Shown: in pieces, positions 25,851 to 35,725 of the stretch
Layout: every line of letters starts with the position of its first letter
How positions within the stretch are numbered: position 1 is the first letter of the stretch
Assembly (NCBI RefSeq): GCF_900111895.1
Contig: NZ_FOKB01000007.1
Span: forward strand, 248,001-312,000
DNA: 64,000 bases
Direction: 5' to 3'
Source: Pseudomonas simiae
GTDB lineage: Bacteria; Pseudomonadota; Gammaproteobacteria; Pseudomonadales; Pseudomonadaceae
Notes under the pieces: generated by a model
The model's input: only the letters and a program-made list of their open reading frames with translations
Told to the model about the DNA's origin: nothing
The model's database searches: none
Translations under genes and position numbers: made by a program

Positions 25851-26735
25851 TCAGCTGTGGCGGTAGAAACGATCCAGCAACGCCGGCAGCCCGGCCCGCC
25901 ATGCCCGTGGCTTGATGCCGAAGGTGTGGAGGATTTTCTTGCAGGCGAGCACCGCGTGTTGCGGTTCTTCGCTCGCATCCGGCCGGGCCGCGTGGGCCTG
26001 GGCGGTGGGGGATTCGATCGCCAGTAGATGGTAGCTGCGCGCTTCGGTGAGGATCGCCTGGCCCAGCGCCAACGGCGTGGTCGCCTCTTGGCCGGCATAG
26101 TGATAGGTGCCCCACAGCGGCGCCGCACAATCGAGCTGCTTGAGCACCGAGATGATCACCCGCGCGGCATCGTCCACCGGCGTCGGATTGCCGCGACGGT
26201 CGTCCGCCATCAGCAATTCATCCGGTTTCTCCGCCCGGGCCAGGAAGCGCCCGAGGGTGCCGTCAGCGCTGTCATCCAGCAGCCAGCCAAACCGTAGCAA
26301 CACATGTTGCGGGCAGGTGGCGCGCACACTTTGCTCGATGCGCCACAACGCCTGGCCGCGCAGGCCCAGGGGCACCGGCTCGTCCTTTTCGCTGTAGGCG
26401 GTAGCGCGGGAGCCATCGAACACGCGGTAGCTGGACGGTTGCAGCAGGGTGATGTTGTGGTGCTGGCACAGCTCGGCCAGGCGCTCGATGGCGAACTCTT
26501 GGCCAGCCAGGCGGGTTTCGCTGACCGCTTCGGCCTGGAACCAGTCGAAATAGTAGGCGAGGTTGATCAACGCATCGGGACGGGTGTCGTCGAGCAATTG
26601 GGTGAGGCTCGCGGCATCCCAGCCGTCTTGGGGCGGTTTGGGTGCGAGGAAACCGATGTCTTCCTCTGCACCGAGGCGAATCAGCGCCTGCCCGAGGGCA
26701 TTCCCGCCGCCCAGTAACATAAGGCGCATTCGCAT
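25851..26735 (-). CDS. NAD(P)-dependent epimerase/RmlD-like SDR protein
   Basis: The 294-residue protein has a Rossmann N-terminus with GGGNALG at residues 9-15 and the extended SDR/RmlD pattern (TRPDALINLAYYFD). However, the YxxxK catalytic motif is not obvious, only SYRVFDGSRATAYSEKDEP, so its activity is uncertain. It converges on ompW, and its place next to oprG is familiar from P. aeruginosa (PA4068). It probably acts on a nucleotide sugar. Confidence 0.72.
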   Translation of the reverse strand: MRMRLMLLGGGNALGQALIRLGAEEDIGFLAPKPPQDGWDAASLTQLLDDTRPDALINLAYYFDWFQAEAVSETRLAGQEFAIERLAELCQHHNITLLQPSSYRVFDGSRATAYSEKDEPVPLGLRGQALWRIEQSVRATCPQHVLLRFGWLLDDSADGTLGRFLARAEKPDELLMADDRRGNPTPVDDAARVIISVLKQLDCAAPLWGTYHYAGQEATTPLALGQAILTEARSYHLLAIESPTAQAHAARPDASEEPQHAVLACKKILHTFGIKPRAWRAGLPALLDRFYRHS

Positions 26736-26821
26736 AGATTGAGCAGGCCCGGTCAGTATGGAACGATGGTTATTAGGTATTTATCAGAATCGTTGCATTT
26801 TGCGGGTTTGTAGCGCAACCG

Positions 26822-28906
26822 TCACGGATTAACTATCTTCGCGCCAGCCTCGGTAGGTTCATGCTCAAGGGCCGTCCGCGCAGGCACCAGAACCTGCTGT
26901 GGATAAGTCTGCGCGAAATGCACCTCGCCACAGTTATCCACAAGCTTTTTCAAGCGCTGGTTGAACGCGCGACTCACCGCATATTGCCCGCCCGACACCG
27001 TGCGAAACTGCGCAGTGAGCACCACGCCATTAAGGTCCATCTTGTCGACGCCAAACACCTCCAGCGGCCCTTGCAGGTTGTACTTGAGGAACACGTCATC
27101 ACGGATCGACTGCCCCGCCTCGCGGATCAGCTCCACCGCCTTGTCCACGTCCGTGTCGTAAGTGAACTGCACCGAGAAGAACGCATACGCAAATTGCCGC
27201 GACTGGTTGGTGACTGCCTTGATTTGCCCGAACGGCACCGAGTGCACAAAGCCCTTGCCATCGCGCAGGCGCAGGGTGCGAATCGTCAGGCCTTCGACGG
27301 TGCCGGCGTGGCCCGAGTCGAGCACCACCCAGTCGCCAATGGACAGGGTGTCTTCGATGATGATGAACAGCCCGGTGATCACGTCCTGCACCAGTTGTTG
27401 CGAGCCGAAACCAATGGCCAGGCCGACCACCCCGGCACCGGCCAGCAGCGGCGCGACGTTGATCCCGAGATTGGCCATGGTAGTGATCGCGCAGATCACC
27501 ACCAGAATGATCTTCACCGCATTGCGCAGCAACGGCAGGATGGTTTTCACCCGCGTGCTGGGCTGGCGACTGGAGCGTTTGTTGACCGGCGGTTTCAACG
27601 CTTCCTGGATAGCCGTGTCGAGCACCACCCAGAACAGCCAGGTCATCAGCAGGATCAGGCCGATGCTGCTGAGAGAATCACTGATCGCCCGACCCACCGA
27701 ATTGCGTTGGGCGAACTCGAACAGCGACACCCCCCAGATCCGCCCGAGGATCTCGATAAACGCGATGGCCATGACAATACGCAGGATCGCGTGCAACAGG
27801 CTGAGGAAGCGTTCCTTGTAGGCACTGCTGCGCTGGATCGCCACCTGGCTGCGCGACTTGAACAGGTGTTGCAACACCGTGCTGAGAAACACCGTGCCGA
27901 TCAGCAGGATCGTGGTGAACAGCGCGCAACGCAGGGTCTTCTGATTATCGTCGCCGGCGCCGATCAGGTTGATTGCCGAGACCAGCACCATCAGCAGAAT
28001 CGGCCAATACCACAACCCGGAAAACACCCGCAGTGATTGCTGCAACGCCGGATGTTTGAGGCGTTGGGTCAACGGCCGGTTACGAATCAGATGAGCCACC
28101 GGCCGACGCAGTCGTACCACCAGCACGCCGAAGATCACCGCCGCGAACAAACCGGTAAACACCGCGATACTGCTGGTGATATTGCCACCGAGCTGGCGAG
28201 CGATCTGGGGGCTGGTCAACGCATCGCTGAGGGCCGCGAGAAAGCCGATCAGGAACAGCGGTTTGGGGCAGTAGCTGCGAATAATCCGAACCGCCGGGCG
28301 CTTGTGTCCGACATTGAACATGACAATGACGCACAACAGCATCGAGGTGGAAAAAATGCCGCTGCTGGTGGCGTAGGCAAAACACAGCGCCAGCGCGCGA
28401 CCTATGGAGGTGGGTAAAAAGTGGCTGACATACAGGGTCAGCGGCAGGCAAATCAGCGCAGGAATCGTATAGGGAATCACGTACCCGAGCACTGCCAGCA
28501 GGCGCTCGCGCCGCTCGAAGAAAGTGCGACGGCCCAAGCGCTGCACGATAAACCGCCCCAGGAGCGTCAGCACCACAAAAGCCCCGCACCACACGCCGGA
28601 CAGCAACAGGAAATCCCCCGCCACGCTCCAGGGTGAGCGCGCAGCCGTCTGATTGACCAACCGCCCGACCTCATCGGCCGCTCGGTCCGCCCGCAGGCGC
28701 CACTCATCGATCAGGTTCTGATTGAGATCGAGCTTTTGCTGTACGTCATCAATGCTGGAACTGATCGCCCCAAGCAAACCGCCCTCCACCAGCAATTCCG
28801 GCTTCGCCGGCGCTTCAGGTTCAGGCGCCGTGGCCGCAGCCTGTAGCGCGCCACTGCCGCAGAACAGCAGCGCGCCGAGCAGTAATGCAGTCTTTAGATT
28901 CAGCAA
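26822..28906 (-). CDS. Large MscS-family mechanosensitive channel
   Basis: The 694-residue protein has a signal peptide, an N-terminal periplasmic part (about residues 30-95) and many membrane helices, then the MscS pore region (PLLAGAGVVGLAIGFGSQQLVQDVITGLFIIIEDTLSIGDWV at about residues 500-540) with the following beta domain. Its size is like YbiO and other long MscS homologs that release solutes at hypo-osmotic shock. It begins with TTG after AGGAG. It lies alone, opposite to the operon at 29078. Confidence 0.9.
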   Translation of the reverse strand: MLNLKTALLLGALLFCGSGALQAAATAPEPEAPAKPELLVEGGLLGAISSSIDDVQQKLDLNQNLIDEWRLRADRAADEVGRLVNQTAARSPWSVAGDFLLLSGVWCGAFVVLTLLGRFIVQRLGRRTFFERRERLLAVLGYVIPYTIPALICLPLTLYVSHFLPTSIGRALALCFAYATSSGIFSTSMLLCVIVMFNVGHKRPAVRIIRSYCPKPLFLIGFLAALSDALTSPQIARQLGGNITSSIAVFTGLFAAVIFGVLVVRLRRPVAHLIRNRPLTQRLKHPALQQSLRVFSGLWYWPILLMVLVSAINLIGAGDDNQKTLRCALFTTILLIGTVFLSTVLQHLFKSRSQVAIQRSSAYKERFLSLLHAILRIVMAIAFIEILGRIWGVSLFEFAQRNSVGRAISDSLSSIGLILLMTWLFWVVLDTAIQEALKPPVNKRSSRQPSTRVKTILPLLRNAVKIILVVICAITTMANLGINVAPLLAGAGVVGLAIGFGSQQLVQDVITGLFIIIEDTLSIGDWVVLDSGHAGTVEGLTIRTLRLRDGKGFVHSVPFGQIKAVTNQSRQFAYAFFSVQFTYDTDVDKAVELIREAGQSIRDDVFLKYNLQGPLEVFGVDKMDLNGVVLTAQFRTVSGGQYAVSRAFNQRLKKLVDNCGEVHFAQTYPQQVLVPARTALEHEPTEAGAKIVNP

Positions 28907-29077
28907 AACACCGGGCTCCTTCAGAAGGGTCTGTAAGGAACTGACGGGTTTGGGCGTTGATCGTTCCCCTTCAGCGACATCTTTATGCCGTCTGTAGGAC
29001 GCTGGAAACTTTCAGCCAAAAATCACAGTCAGCCATAAACAGGGGGCCAGGCCCCCACTTCTTCCACAGGAGCAATC

Positions 29078-29857
29078 ATGGCTGCGATCCCCGACTGGGT
29101 GCCCATCACCCCCAGCGTCGCCATCACTCGCTTCACGGTGCTGACGGTCAATATCCACAAGGGCTTCACTGCCCTGAACCGACGTTTCATCCTGCCCGAG
29201 CTGCGTGAAGCGGTGCGCAGCGTGGGCGCCGACATGGTGTTCCTCCAGGAAATCCACGGCACCCACGAACGCCACCCCCAGCGCTTCAGTGACTGGCCGA
29301 ACATGCCGCAGTACGAGTTCCTCGCCGACAGCATCTGGCCGCAGTTCGCCTACGGGCGCAATGCCGTCTATCCCCATGGCGACCACGGCAATGCGCTGCT
29401 GTCGAAATTCCAGATCGTGCGCCATGACAACCTCGATATCTCCCAAAGCGGCCATGAAAACCGTGGCCTGCTGCATTGCGTGCTGCGTATGCCAGGTACC
29501 GGCCAGGAGATACATGCGATTTGCATCCACCTGGGCTTGCGCGAGGTACACCGCCAGCAGCAATTACGCCTGATCGAACAGCGCATCAGCGAGATCCCGG
29601 CCGACGCGCCGCTGGTGGTCGCCGGTGATTTCAACGATTGGCGACAAAAGGCCGACCTGAGCAAGGCCGGCTTGAAGGAGGTGTTTATTGAATCCATGGG
29701 CAAACCTGCGCGCACCTTCCCGGCGCGCCTGCCGTTGCTGGCGCTGGACCGGATTTATGTGCGCAATCTGAAGGTGCATAACCCTAGGGTGCTGACGACT
29801 CGGCCTTGGTCCCACCTGTCCGACCATGTACCGCTCTCGGTGGAGATCGAGCTATGA
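29078..29857 (+). CDS. ybhP: Endonuclease/exonuclease/phosphatase-family protein (YbhP-like)
   Basis: The 259-residue protein has the EEP fold: LTVNIHKGFTALNRRFILPEL at the start, the metal-binding glutamate in MVFLQEIHGTHER, the aspartate-asparagine pair in VVAGDFNDW, and a final SDHVPLSVEIE with the catalytic histidine. It is the first gene of an overlapping set with clsB and ybhN, the same order as in E. coli. Its substrate is unknown; phosphodiester bonds of lipids or nucleic acids are possible. Confidence 0.87.
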   Translation: MAAIPDWVPITPSVAITRFTVLTVNIHKGFTALNRRFILPELREAVRSVGADMVFLQEIHGTHERHPQRFSDWPNMPQYEFLADSIWPQFAYGRNAVYPHGDHGNALLSKFQIVRHDNLDISQSGHENRGLLHCVLRMPGTGQEIHAICIHLGLREVHRQQQLRLIEQRISEIPADAPLVVAGDFNDWRQKADLSKAGLKEVFIESMGKPARTFPARLPLLALDRIYVRNLKVHNPRVLTTRPWSHLSDHVPLSVEIEL

Positions 29858-31116
29858 ACGTGGCCGTGGAACATATCTCCACCGACCAGCCGCCGGACGA
29901 AGCCAAGGCTCGCGACCTGGATTACGGCTGGCAGAGTGGCAACCAGATTGAGTTGCTGGAGAACGGCGAGGCCTATTTTCCCAAGGTGTTCGAAGCCCTG
30001 CGCGCGGCCCGACGGGAGATTCTGCTGGAGACCTTCATCCTCTTCGAAGACAAGGTAGGCCATGAGCTGCAGGGCATCTTGATCGAGGCCGCAGAGCGTG
30101 GGGTCAAGGTAGTGGTCAGCCTGGACGGTTTTGGTTGTGGCGAACTGAGCCCAACGTTTCTCGGCGAACTGGCGGCCGCCGGGGTCACGGTGCAAATGTT
30201 TGACCCCGCATCCAAGACCCTGGGTTTTCGCACCAATTGGTTTCGCCGCCTGCACCGCAAGATTGTGGTGGTGGACGCTGAAGTGGCGTTTATCGGCGGG
30301 ATCAATTTCTCCGCCGATCACCTGGGGGATTTCGGCCCCGAAGCCAAGCAGGATTACGCGGTGCAGGTAATAGGCCCCGCCGTGGCTGACCTGCATCACT
30401 TCGCCCTGGCGCAAAGCGGTCGCCAGGTCCGCACGCGACGTGGCTGGCGGCGGCGCCAGCAGCGGCCTTCGTTGTGGTCCACCGACAAGGGCGATGGCCT
30501 GGTGCGCCTGATTTATCGGGACAACGTACAGCATCGCGATGACATCGAAGAGGCGTATATCCACGCGCTGAGCAAGGCACAAAAACGCGCGGTGATTGCC
30601 AACGCCTACTTCTTCCCAGGCTATCGCCTGCTGCGCGAAATCCGCAACGCCGCGCGCCGGGGCGTGCACGTGCAACTGATCATGCAGGGCCAGCCAGACG
30701 TCCTGCTGGCCAAACTGGCGGCGCGGATGCTCTACGACTACCTGCTCAAGGATGGCGTGGTGATCCACGAATATTGCCAGCGCCCGCTGCACGGCAAAGT
30801 CGCGTTGGTGGATGACGAATGGAGCACCGTGGGGTCGAGCAATCTGGACCCGTTGAGCCTGTCGCTGAACCTGGAAGCCAACGTATTGATTCGCGACCGC
30901 GGATTCAATCAACAGCTCTACAAACGCCTGGAGATACTCGCCCGCGACCACTGCCAGACCATGCCGGAAAACCGCAAGCCGCGCCTGTGGCTCTGGCGAT
31001 TGACGGTGGGTTTTCTGGTGTTTCATGTGATGCGCCATTTCCCTGCGTTGACGGGTTGGCTGCCCGCGCACAAGCCACGTTTGAAACCGATTGAGAGCCA
31101 GGCCAATGACCACTGA
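29854..31116 (+). CDS. clsB: Cardiolipin synthase B
   Basis: ClsB is a phospholipase D-type enzyme that makes cardiolipin at the inner membrane. It has 420 residues and two HKD motifs: HRKIVVVDAEVAFIGG at about residue 133 and HGKVALVDDEWSTVGSSNLD at about residue 311. A basic C-terminal tail follows. The ATG at 29854 overlaps the ybhP stop. It is coupled downstream with ybhN by a short overlap. The order ybhP-clsB-ybhN matches E. coli. Confidence 0.92.
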   Translation: MNVAVEHISTDQPPDEAKARDLDYGWQSGNQIELLENGEAYFPKVFEALRAARREILLETFILFEDKVGHELQGILIEAAERGVKVVVSLDGFGCGELSPTFLGELAAAGVTVQMFDPASKTLGFRTNWFRRLHRKIVVVDAEVAFIGGINFSADHLGDFGPEAKQDYAVQVIGPAVADLHHFALAQSGRQVRTRRGWRRRQQRPSLWSTDKGDGLVRLIYRDNVQHRDDIEEAYIHALSKAQKRAVIANAYFFPGYRLLREIRNAARRGVHVQLIMQGQPDVLLAKLAARMLYDYLLKDGVVIHEYCQRPLHGKVALVDDEWSTVGSSNLDPLSLSLNLEANVLIRDRGFNQQLYKRLEILARDHCQTMPENRKPRLWLWRLTVGFLVFHVMRHFPALTGWLPAHKPRLKPIESQANDH

Positions 31117-32053
31117 ATCCAGGTTCAAACGCTGGAAGAAACCGCTGACCATCGCCTTCTTCCTGGTGCTGATCGTGTTGTTCACCCTGCTCGCGCGGCG
31201 TATCGATTGGAGCGAAGTGGTGCAAACCCTGGGCGACTTCAAGGTGCGCACACTGGTGATTGCAGGTGCACTGACACTGTGCAGTTTTCTGGTGTACGCC
31301 AGCTTCGACTTGATCGGCCGCACCTACATCCGTCAGAACCTGGTGTGGAAGCAGATCCTGCCGGTGGGCATCATCAGCTACGCCTTCAACCTCAATCTGA
31401 GCGCGTGGGTCGGCGGCATTGCCATGCGTTATCGGCTGTATTCGCGACTAGGGGTGAGCACCAGCAATATCGCCAAGATCCTCGGTCTGAGCCTGGCCAC
31501 CAATTGGTTTGGCTACATGGCGATTGCCGGGGTGGTGTTCAGCAGCGGCTTGGTGACCATGCCGCCGGGATGGAAAGTCAGCACCACCGCATTGCAAGGC
31601 ATTGGCGCATTGTTGGTACTGGCCAGCCTCGGCTATCTACTGGCCTGCCAGTTTTCGAAGAAACGCGCGTGGACGATTCGCGGCATGGAAATCAACCTGC
31701 CATCGGTGCGCATGGCGTGCCTGCAGTTGATGCTGGGCGCGTTGAATTGGTCGCTGATGGCCGCGGTGATCTTCACCCTGTTGCCGGCCAAGCTGGACTA
31801 TCCGCTGGTGCTGGGCGTGTTGTTGATCAGCGCGATTGCCGGGGTGCTGACCCATATTCCGGCCGGGCTGGGTGTGCTCGAAGCGGTCTTTATTGCGCTG
31901 TTGCAGCATGAAGCGTCGCGGGGCAGCTTACTGGCCGGGTTGATTGCGTATCGGGCCATCTACTTTATTGTGCCGCTGCTGATCGCACTGGTGATGTATC
32001 TGGGCGTGGAGGCGAAGGCAAAGGCGTTGCGGGTGAAAAAAACACCCGCCTGA
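31106..32053 (+). CDS. ybhN: YbhN-like lysylphosphatidylglycerol-synthase-type membrane protein
   Basis: The 315-residue multi-helix protein belongs to the LPG synthase TM/UPF0104 family. It has about eight hydrophobic segments and the conserved SYAFNLNLSAWVGGIAMRYRLYSRLG stretch near residue 95. No catalytic GNAT domain is present, so it is a membrane-only homolog, perhaps a lipid flippase-like protein. It overlaps the clsB end by 11 bp and ends the three-gene operon. Confidence 0.83.
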   Translation: MTTESRFKRWKKPLTIAFFLVLIVLFTLLARRIDWSEVVQTLGDFKVRTLVIAGALTLCSFLVYASFDLIGRTYIRQNLVWKQILPVGIISYAFNLNLSAWVGGIAMRYRLYSRLGVSTSNIAKILGLSLATNWFGYMAIAGVVFSSGLVTMPPGWKVSTTALQGIGALLVLASLGYLLACQFSKKRAWTIRGMEINLPSVRMACLQLMLGALNWSLMAAVIFTLLPAKLDYPLVLGVLLISAIAGVLTHIPAGLGVLEAVFIALLQHEASRGSLLAGLIAYRAIYFIVPLLIALVMYLGVEAKAKALRVKKTPA

Positions 32054-32057
32054 ACGC

Positions 32058-32813
32058 TTACTGGGATTGGATGATGCTCAACCGCTCGCCCACCACCATC
32101 TCGGTGATCCAGTCCACCAGGATTGAGGTGTACGCTTGCTGGGACACCGGATCGCTGAGGGAATGGTCGGCACCGTCGATGATGCGATGGGTCAGGGAGT
32201 GAGTCTGCTGGCACGCCGCGCGGTAACTCATGATGGTGGCGTGGGGCACGTGGTCATCGGTTTCCGACTCAACGATCAAGACATCCCCGGTAAACGCCGA
32301 ACACGCGTGCAAGGCGCGATTGGTTTCGGCGTGGACCAAGGTGCTGCGGTAATCCATCAGGTCGGCCTTGTCCAGATCACGCTTGGGCTTGAGCCACTCA
32401 TGATCGCGGTACAGCGCCGGCACGCGCAGCGCCAGCCAGCGCACCGGGCGCAGTGAGGTAAGAATCGCCGCGAGGTAGCCACCGTAACTGGTGCCCACCA
32501 CCGCGACCGCCGAGGTGTCGATGGCCGGGTGCGCCAACAGCCGGTCATAGGCCGCCAGCAGGTCGCGCAGGTTGTCTTCGCGGGTGACGCGCGACAATGG
32601 AATGCCCGTGCCAGCGTGCCCGCGCAGGTCGAAGGTCAGGCAGACACAGCCCAAGCCGGCGATGCCTTTGGCGCGCTCAAGGTCTCGCTCCTGGCTACCG
32701 CCCCAACCGTGCACAAACAACACGCCGGGCACTTTGGATTTGGGGCTCAGGAAGGTGCCGCTCATCTGTTCGTCGTCAATATCGATCGCAATGCTTTCGC
32801 TTCTAGCCGTCAT
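32058..32813 (-). CDS. Alpha/beta hydrolase
   Basis: The 251-residue protein has the oxyanion segment FVHGWGGS near residue 33, the nucleophile elbow GTSYGGYLA around residue 107, and a C-terminal DGADHSLS histidine. This is the prolyl-oligopeptidase-like or dienelactone-type hydrolase family with unknown substrate. Its start lies 11 bp inside the upstream DUF3182 gene, so the two are co-translated. Nothing indicates secretion. Confidence 0.83.
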   Translation of the reverse strand: MTARSESIAIDIDDEQMSGTFLSPKSKVPGVLFVHGWGGSQERDLERAKGIAGLGCVCLTFDLRGHAGTGIPLSRVTREDNLRDLLAAYDRLLAHPAIDTSAVAVVGTSYGGYLAAILTSLRPVRWLALRVPALYRDHEWLKPKRDLDKADLMDYRSTLVHAETNRALHACSAFTGDVLIVESETDDHVPHATIMSYRAACQQTHSLTHRIIDGADHSLSDPVSQQAYTSILVDWITEMVVGERLSIIQSQ

Positions 32814-33912
32814 AAGATTTAACCGTCACGTACTTGAGAAGAAACTCGCTGTTTTCCGCCGGGCCGCGATACACCTCGATGGCATCGGCCGGCAACGGTT
32901 GGTCCACATAGGTTTCCAAGGAGGACACATGGATCGCACGCAGGCCAGGGTTGTTGATAAAACTTTGTAGCGCCGCGACTTCCGCGCTGCTGGCCCCGCC
33001 CATCCGCCAGGATTGTTCGAGCACACCACTGCGGCGCTGGCCGTCGCTGTCGAGACCCTGGGCAATGTCATAGTTGCGCCGCGATGCATAGAAGCCAGGG
33101 TAGGCTTCATCGGCAGCCGTGTCGAAGACCTGGGCTTGTTTGATGGCTTCGCGTACGTCGTCGGGCAGTTGGAGCTGTAACAGGTCTTCGTAGTAACCCG
33201 GCACCACCAGCAGGTTGGAGCCACCGTAAACGTCTTCGCCCTGCCCGTCTTGCGTTAGGTATTGCTCGCCGCAGTAGCTGAACACGTAATCACCGATAAA
33301 GCTCTGGCCGACGCTGTGGGTGACCACGTCGTGCAGGTCTTGCTCCAGCACCACGCCTTCGCTAAAGCGTTTCGCGGCATCAGGTCGCGCCAGCACCGCT
33401 TCGAATTCATCCAGGCTGTGGATAACTTCCTGCCCTCGGCCCGCGCAGGCGTGCACGGGTTTCAAACGGATGGGTCCACTGTAGAGCAAGCGCGTGGCGG
33501 CTGGGCGCGCGTCTTCCAGTGCGAAAACGCTCAAGCCGTCCAGCACGACTTTACGGACACGCTCGCAGAACAGTGCCGACCAACCTTCGGGCGCTTTGGC
33601 TTCAGGGCCGAGCAAACCATGGCTGATGGCTTTGGTGCAGATGAAATCGTGGTCAACGTACCCGCCCCACAAATCCTGCGGCCCCGTGATATTGAGCGCT
33701 CGCGCCTGGGCCGGGCCGACCAGGGTTTGTGTGGGCAGCAGGTACAGCGCCAGCCCCGCGTGCAGATCAGCGTCATAACTGCCACCGAACTTGAGCCCGA
33801 GGATCTGCGCCAGCCAGCGCGCCAGGGCGCGGTTGGTTTCGATTTCATGCAGGGGCGCGCCCTCACGTGTGGAGTGAGCGACTACCAGCTTCTTGCGTTG
33901 AATCGGGGTCAT
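32803..33912 (-). CDS. DUF3182 (ATP-grasp-like) protein
   Basis: The 369-residue protein resembles the DUF3182 family, thought to be ATP-grasp related: GPIRLKPVHACAGRGQEVI and GVVLEQDL carry the lysine and glutamates expected in a nucleotide-binding lid. No substrate is recognisable. It overlaps the hydrolase gene downstream, forming a two-gene unit. The start is an ATG at 33912. The 170 bp upstream show no gene. Confidence 0.6.
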   Translation of the reverse strand: MTPIQRKKLVVAHSTREGAPLHEIETNRALARWLAQILGLKFGGSYDADLHAGLALYLLPTQTLVGPAQARALNITGPQDLWGGYVDHDFICTKAISHGLLGPEAKAPEGWSALFCERVRKVVLDGLSVFALEDARPAATRLLYSGPIRLKPVHACAGRGQEVIHSLDEFEAVLARPDAAKRFSEGVVLEQDLHDVVTHSVGQSFIGDYVFSYCGEQYLTQDGQGEDVYGGSNLLVVPGYYEDLLQLQLPDDVREAIKQAQVFDTAADEAYPGFYASRRNYDIAQGLDSDGQRRSGVLEQSWRMGGASSAEVAALQSFINNPGLRAIHVSSLETYVDQPLPADAIEVYRGPAENSEFLLKYVTVKSYDG

Positions 33913-34083
33913 GCGTCCCCCTTGGCCATCCCGCCATGTGTGTATACAGAACGTTGCAGAGATCAGGCCAAGGCGCTCTCGGGCAGGAATACTTTCAAAT
34001 CAACCAGTTGCTGAAAAACCGATGGCAGTTGGCCTGCTCTTTTCTGCACGACGCCCTTCTGATGCGGCGGCGTTCTGCACGAT

Positions 34084-35043
34084 TCACACGCCGAAACGGC
34101 TGCGGTAATCGCTGGGCGCCAAGCCGGTGATCTTCTTGAAGGTGGCGCGAAAGGCACTCGGGTCCTGGTAACCCACAGTCCAGGCGATATGGTCGATGGT
34201 GCCGTTAGTGAATTCCAGCATCTGCCGCGCCTTGCCCACGCGCAAGTGCTGACAGTATTCGGTGGGTTTCAAACCCGTGGCGTTGCGAAAGCGCCGTAGG
34301 AAGGTGCGCTCTTCCAAACCGGCTTCCCGGGCCATCGCGGCCAGGGAAACATCCACCGCGCCGCTGGCCTGCAACCAGTGCTGAACCTTGAGGATGGCCG
34401 CGTCGCCGTGGCCGAGAATCGGCGCAAAGTTACTGCCGCATTGGCTGGCACTGTCACTGTGTTCGATCACCAGGAACCGCGCGGTATCGGCCGCGATACT
34501 TGGGCCCATCAGGCGGTCGACCAGGCGCAGGCCGAGTTCGGACCAGGCCATCAAGCCGGCAGTGGTGATCAGGTCGCCGTCATCGACGATGGGCTTATCC
34601 GCCTCCAGGCGCACCGCCGGGTAACGGGCGGCGAAAGATTTGGCAGAAGACCAATGGGTGGTGGCGCTACGTCCGTCAAGCAACCCACTGCGCGCCAGCA
34701 TGATCGAGCCAATGCACACACCGCCCAACACCGTACCCGCCGCGTGTTGCTGGCGAATCCACTCCAACAGCGCGAGGGGCGCCTGGTCTTCGGTGAATTC
34801 ACCAATCGACGGCGGCACCAGCACGGCCATCATCGGTTGCTCGGGGCCAGGGTGACTGCTGAATACGCGCGCCGGTTTACCGGTAACATCCACCTGCCAA
34901 TGGCTGACCCGCAGCAAGGGCAATTGCGCGGATTGATGTTCGGCGGCGATGCGGTTGGCCACGCCGAACAGGTCGGTCAAGCCATGCACGGCGGCCAACT
35001 GCGCACCTTGGTAGATCAACACGCCCAGCTCGACGACCACCAT
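34084..35043 (-). CDS. GlxA-family transcriptional regulator
   Basis: The 319-residue protein has an N-terminal DJ-1/PfpI-like domain (VVVELGVLIYQGAQLAAVHGLTDLFGVAN, with the cysteine in GGVCIGSIML) and a C-terminal AraC-type HTH with two helices-turn-helices (MAREAGLEERTFLRRFRNATGL). Such proteins bind small metabolites and activate transport or catabolic genes. The ATG at 35043 has AGGGGG upstream; a TTG start at 35079 is also open. It is divergent from the cysteine hydrolase at 35141, its likely target. Confidence 0.85.
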   Translation of the reverse strand: MVVVELGVLIYQGAQLAAVHGLTDLFGVANRIAAEHQSAQLPLLRVSHWQVDVTGKPARVFSSHPGPEQPMMAVLVPPSIGEFTEDQAPLALLEWIRQQHAAGTVLGGVCIGSIMLARSGLLDGRSATTHWSSAKSFAARYPAVRLEADKPIVDDGDLITTAGLMAWSELGLRLVDRLMGPSIAADTARFLVIEHSDSASQCGSNFAPILGHGDAAILKVQHWLQASGAVDVSLAAMAREAGLEERTFLRRFRNATGLKPTEYCQHLRVGKARQMLEFTNGTIDHIAWTVGYQDPSAFRATFKKITGLAPSDYRSRFGV

Positions 35044-35140
35044 TGTCAGTTTTCCCCCTGTTATTGTCGGCGCAGCCAATCCCCGGTGCGGGCGCCAGCT
35101 AAGATACTGGGCCCATCAACCCATCACGAGGCAACACAAC

Positions 35141-35704
35141 ATGGCCAAGCAAGCGCTCATCCTAATCGATATCCAGAACGACTACTTCCCCCAAGGCAAG
35201 TGGCCACTCGACGGCGTGGACGCCGCGGCAGACAAGGCCGCGCAAGTACTGCAGGCGTTTCGCCAGGCAGGCGATGCGGTGATTCATGTGCGCCATGAGT
35301 TCACGTCCGATGACGCGCCGTTCTTCACGCCAGGCTCCGAAGGGGCGCATCTGCATTCCAAGGTGCTGAACGAAGGCAGTGAGCCGGTGGTGCTTAAACA
35401 CTTTGTGAATGCGTTTCGCGAAACCAACCTGCGCGCACTGCTGGAACAACGCAGCATCACGGACCTGGTGGTGGTTGGCAGCATGAGCCACATGTGCATC
35501 GACGGCGTGGTACGGGCGGCGGCGGACCTGGGCTACAAGGTCACGGTGATTCATGACGCGTGCGCGACACGGGACCTGGAGTTCAATGGCCAGGTGATTC
35601 CGGCGGCGCAGGTGCATGGGGCGTACATGGCGTCGCTGGCCTTTGGTTATGCGGGTGTGGTGTCGGCAGATGAGTACTTGAAAGCGCAAGCGGCGGCGGC
35701 TTGA
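35141..35704 (+). CDS. Isochorismatase-family cysteine hydrolase
   Basis: A 187-residue enzyme of the nicotinamidase/isochorismatase fold: the aspartate in LIDIQNDYFPQGKWPL, a lysine after EPVVLKHFVNAF, and the nucleophilic cysteine in GSMSHMCIDGVVRAA. Its short length and the IQNDYFPQG segment are close to YecD/PncA-like hydrolases of unknown substrate. The divergent GlxA-type regulator, 98 bp away, probably controls it. Confidence 0.85.
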   Translation: MAKQALILIDIQNDYFPQGKWPLDGVDAAADKAAQVLQAFRQAGDAVIHVRHEFTSDDAPFFTPGSEGAHLHSKVLNEGSEPVVLKHFVNAFRETNLRALLEQRSITDLVVVGSMSHMCIDGVVRAAADLGYKVTVIHDACATRDLEFNGQVIPAAQVHGAYMASLAFGYAGVVSADEYLKAQAAAA

Positions 35705-35725
35705 CCGCCACTTGTCGTCTTAGCG

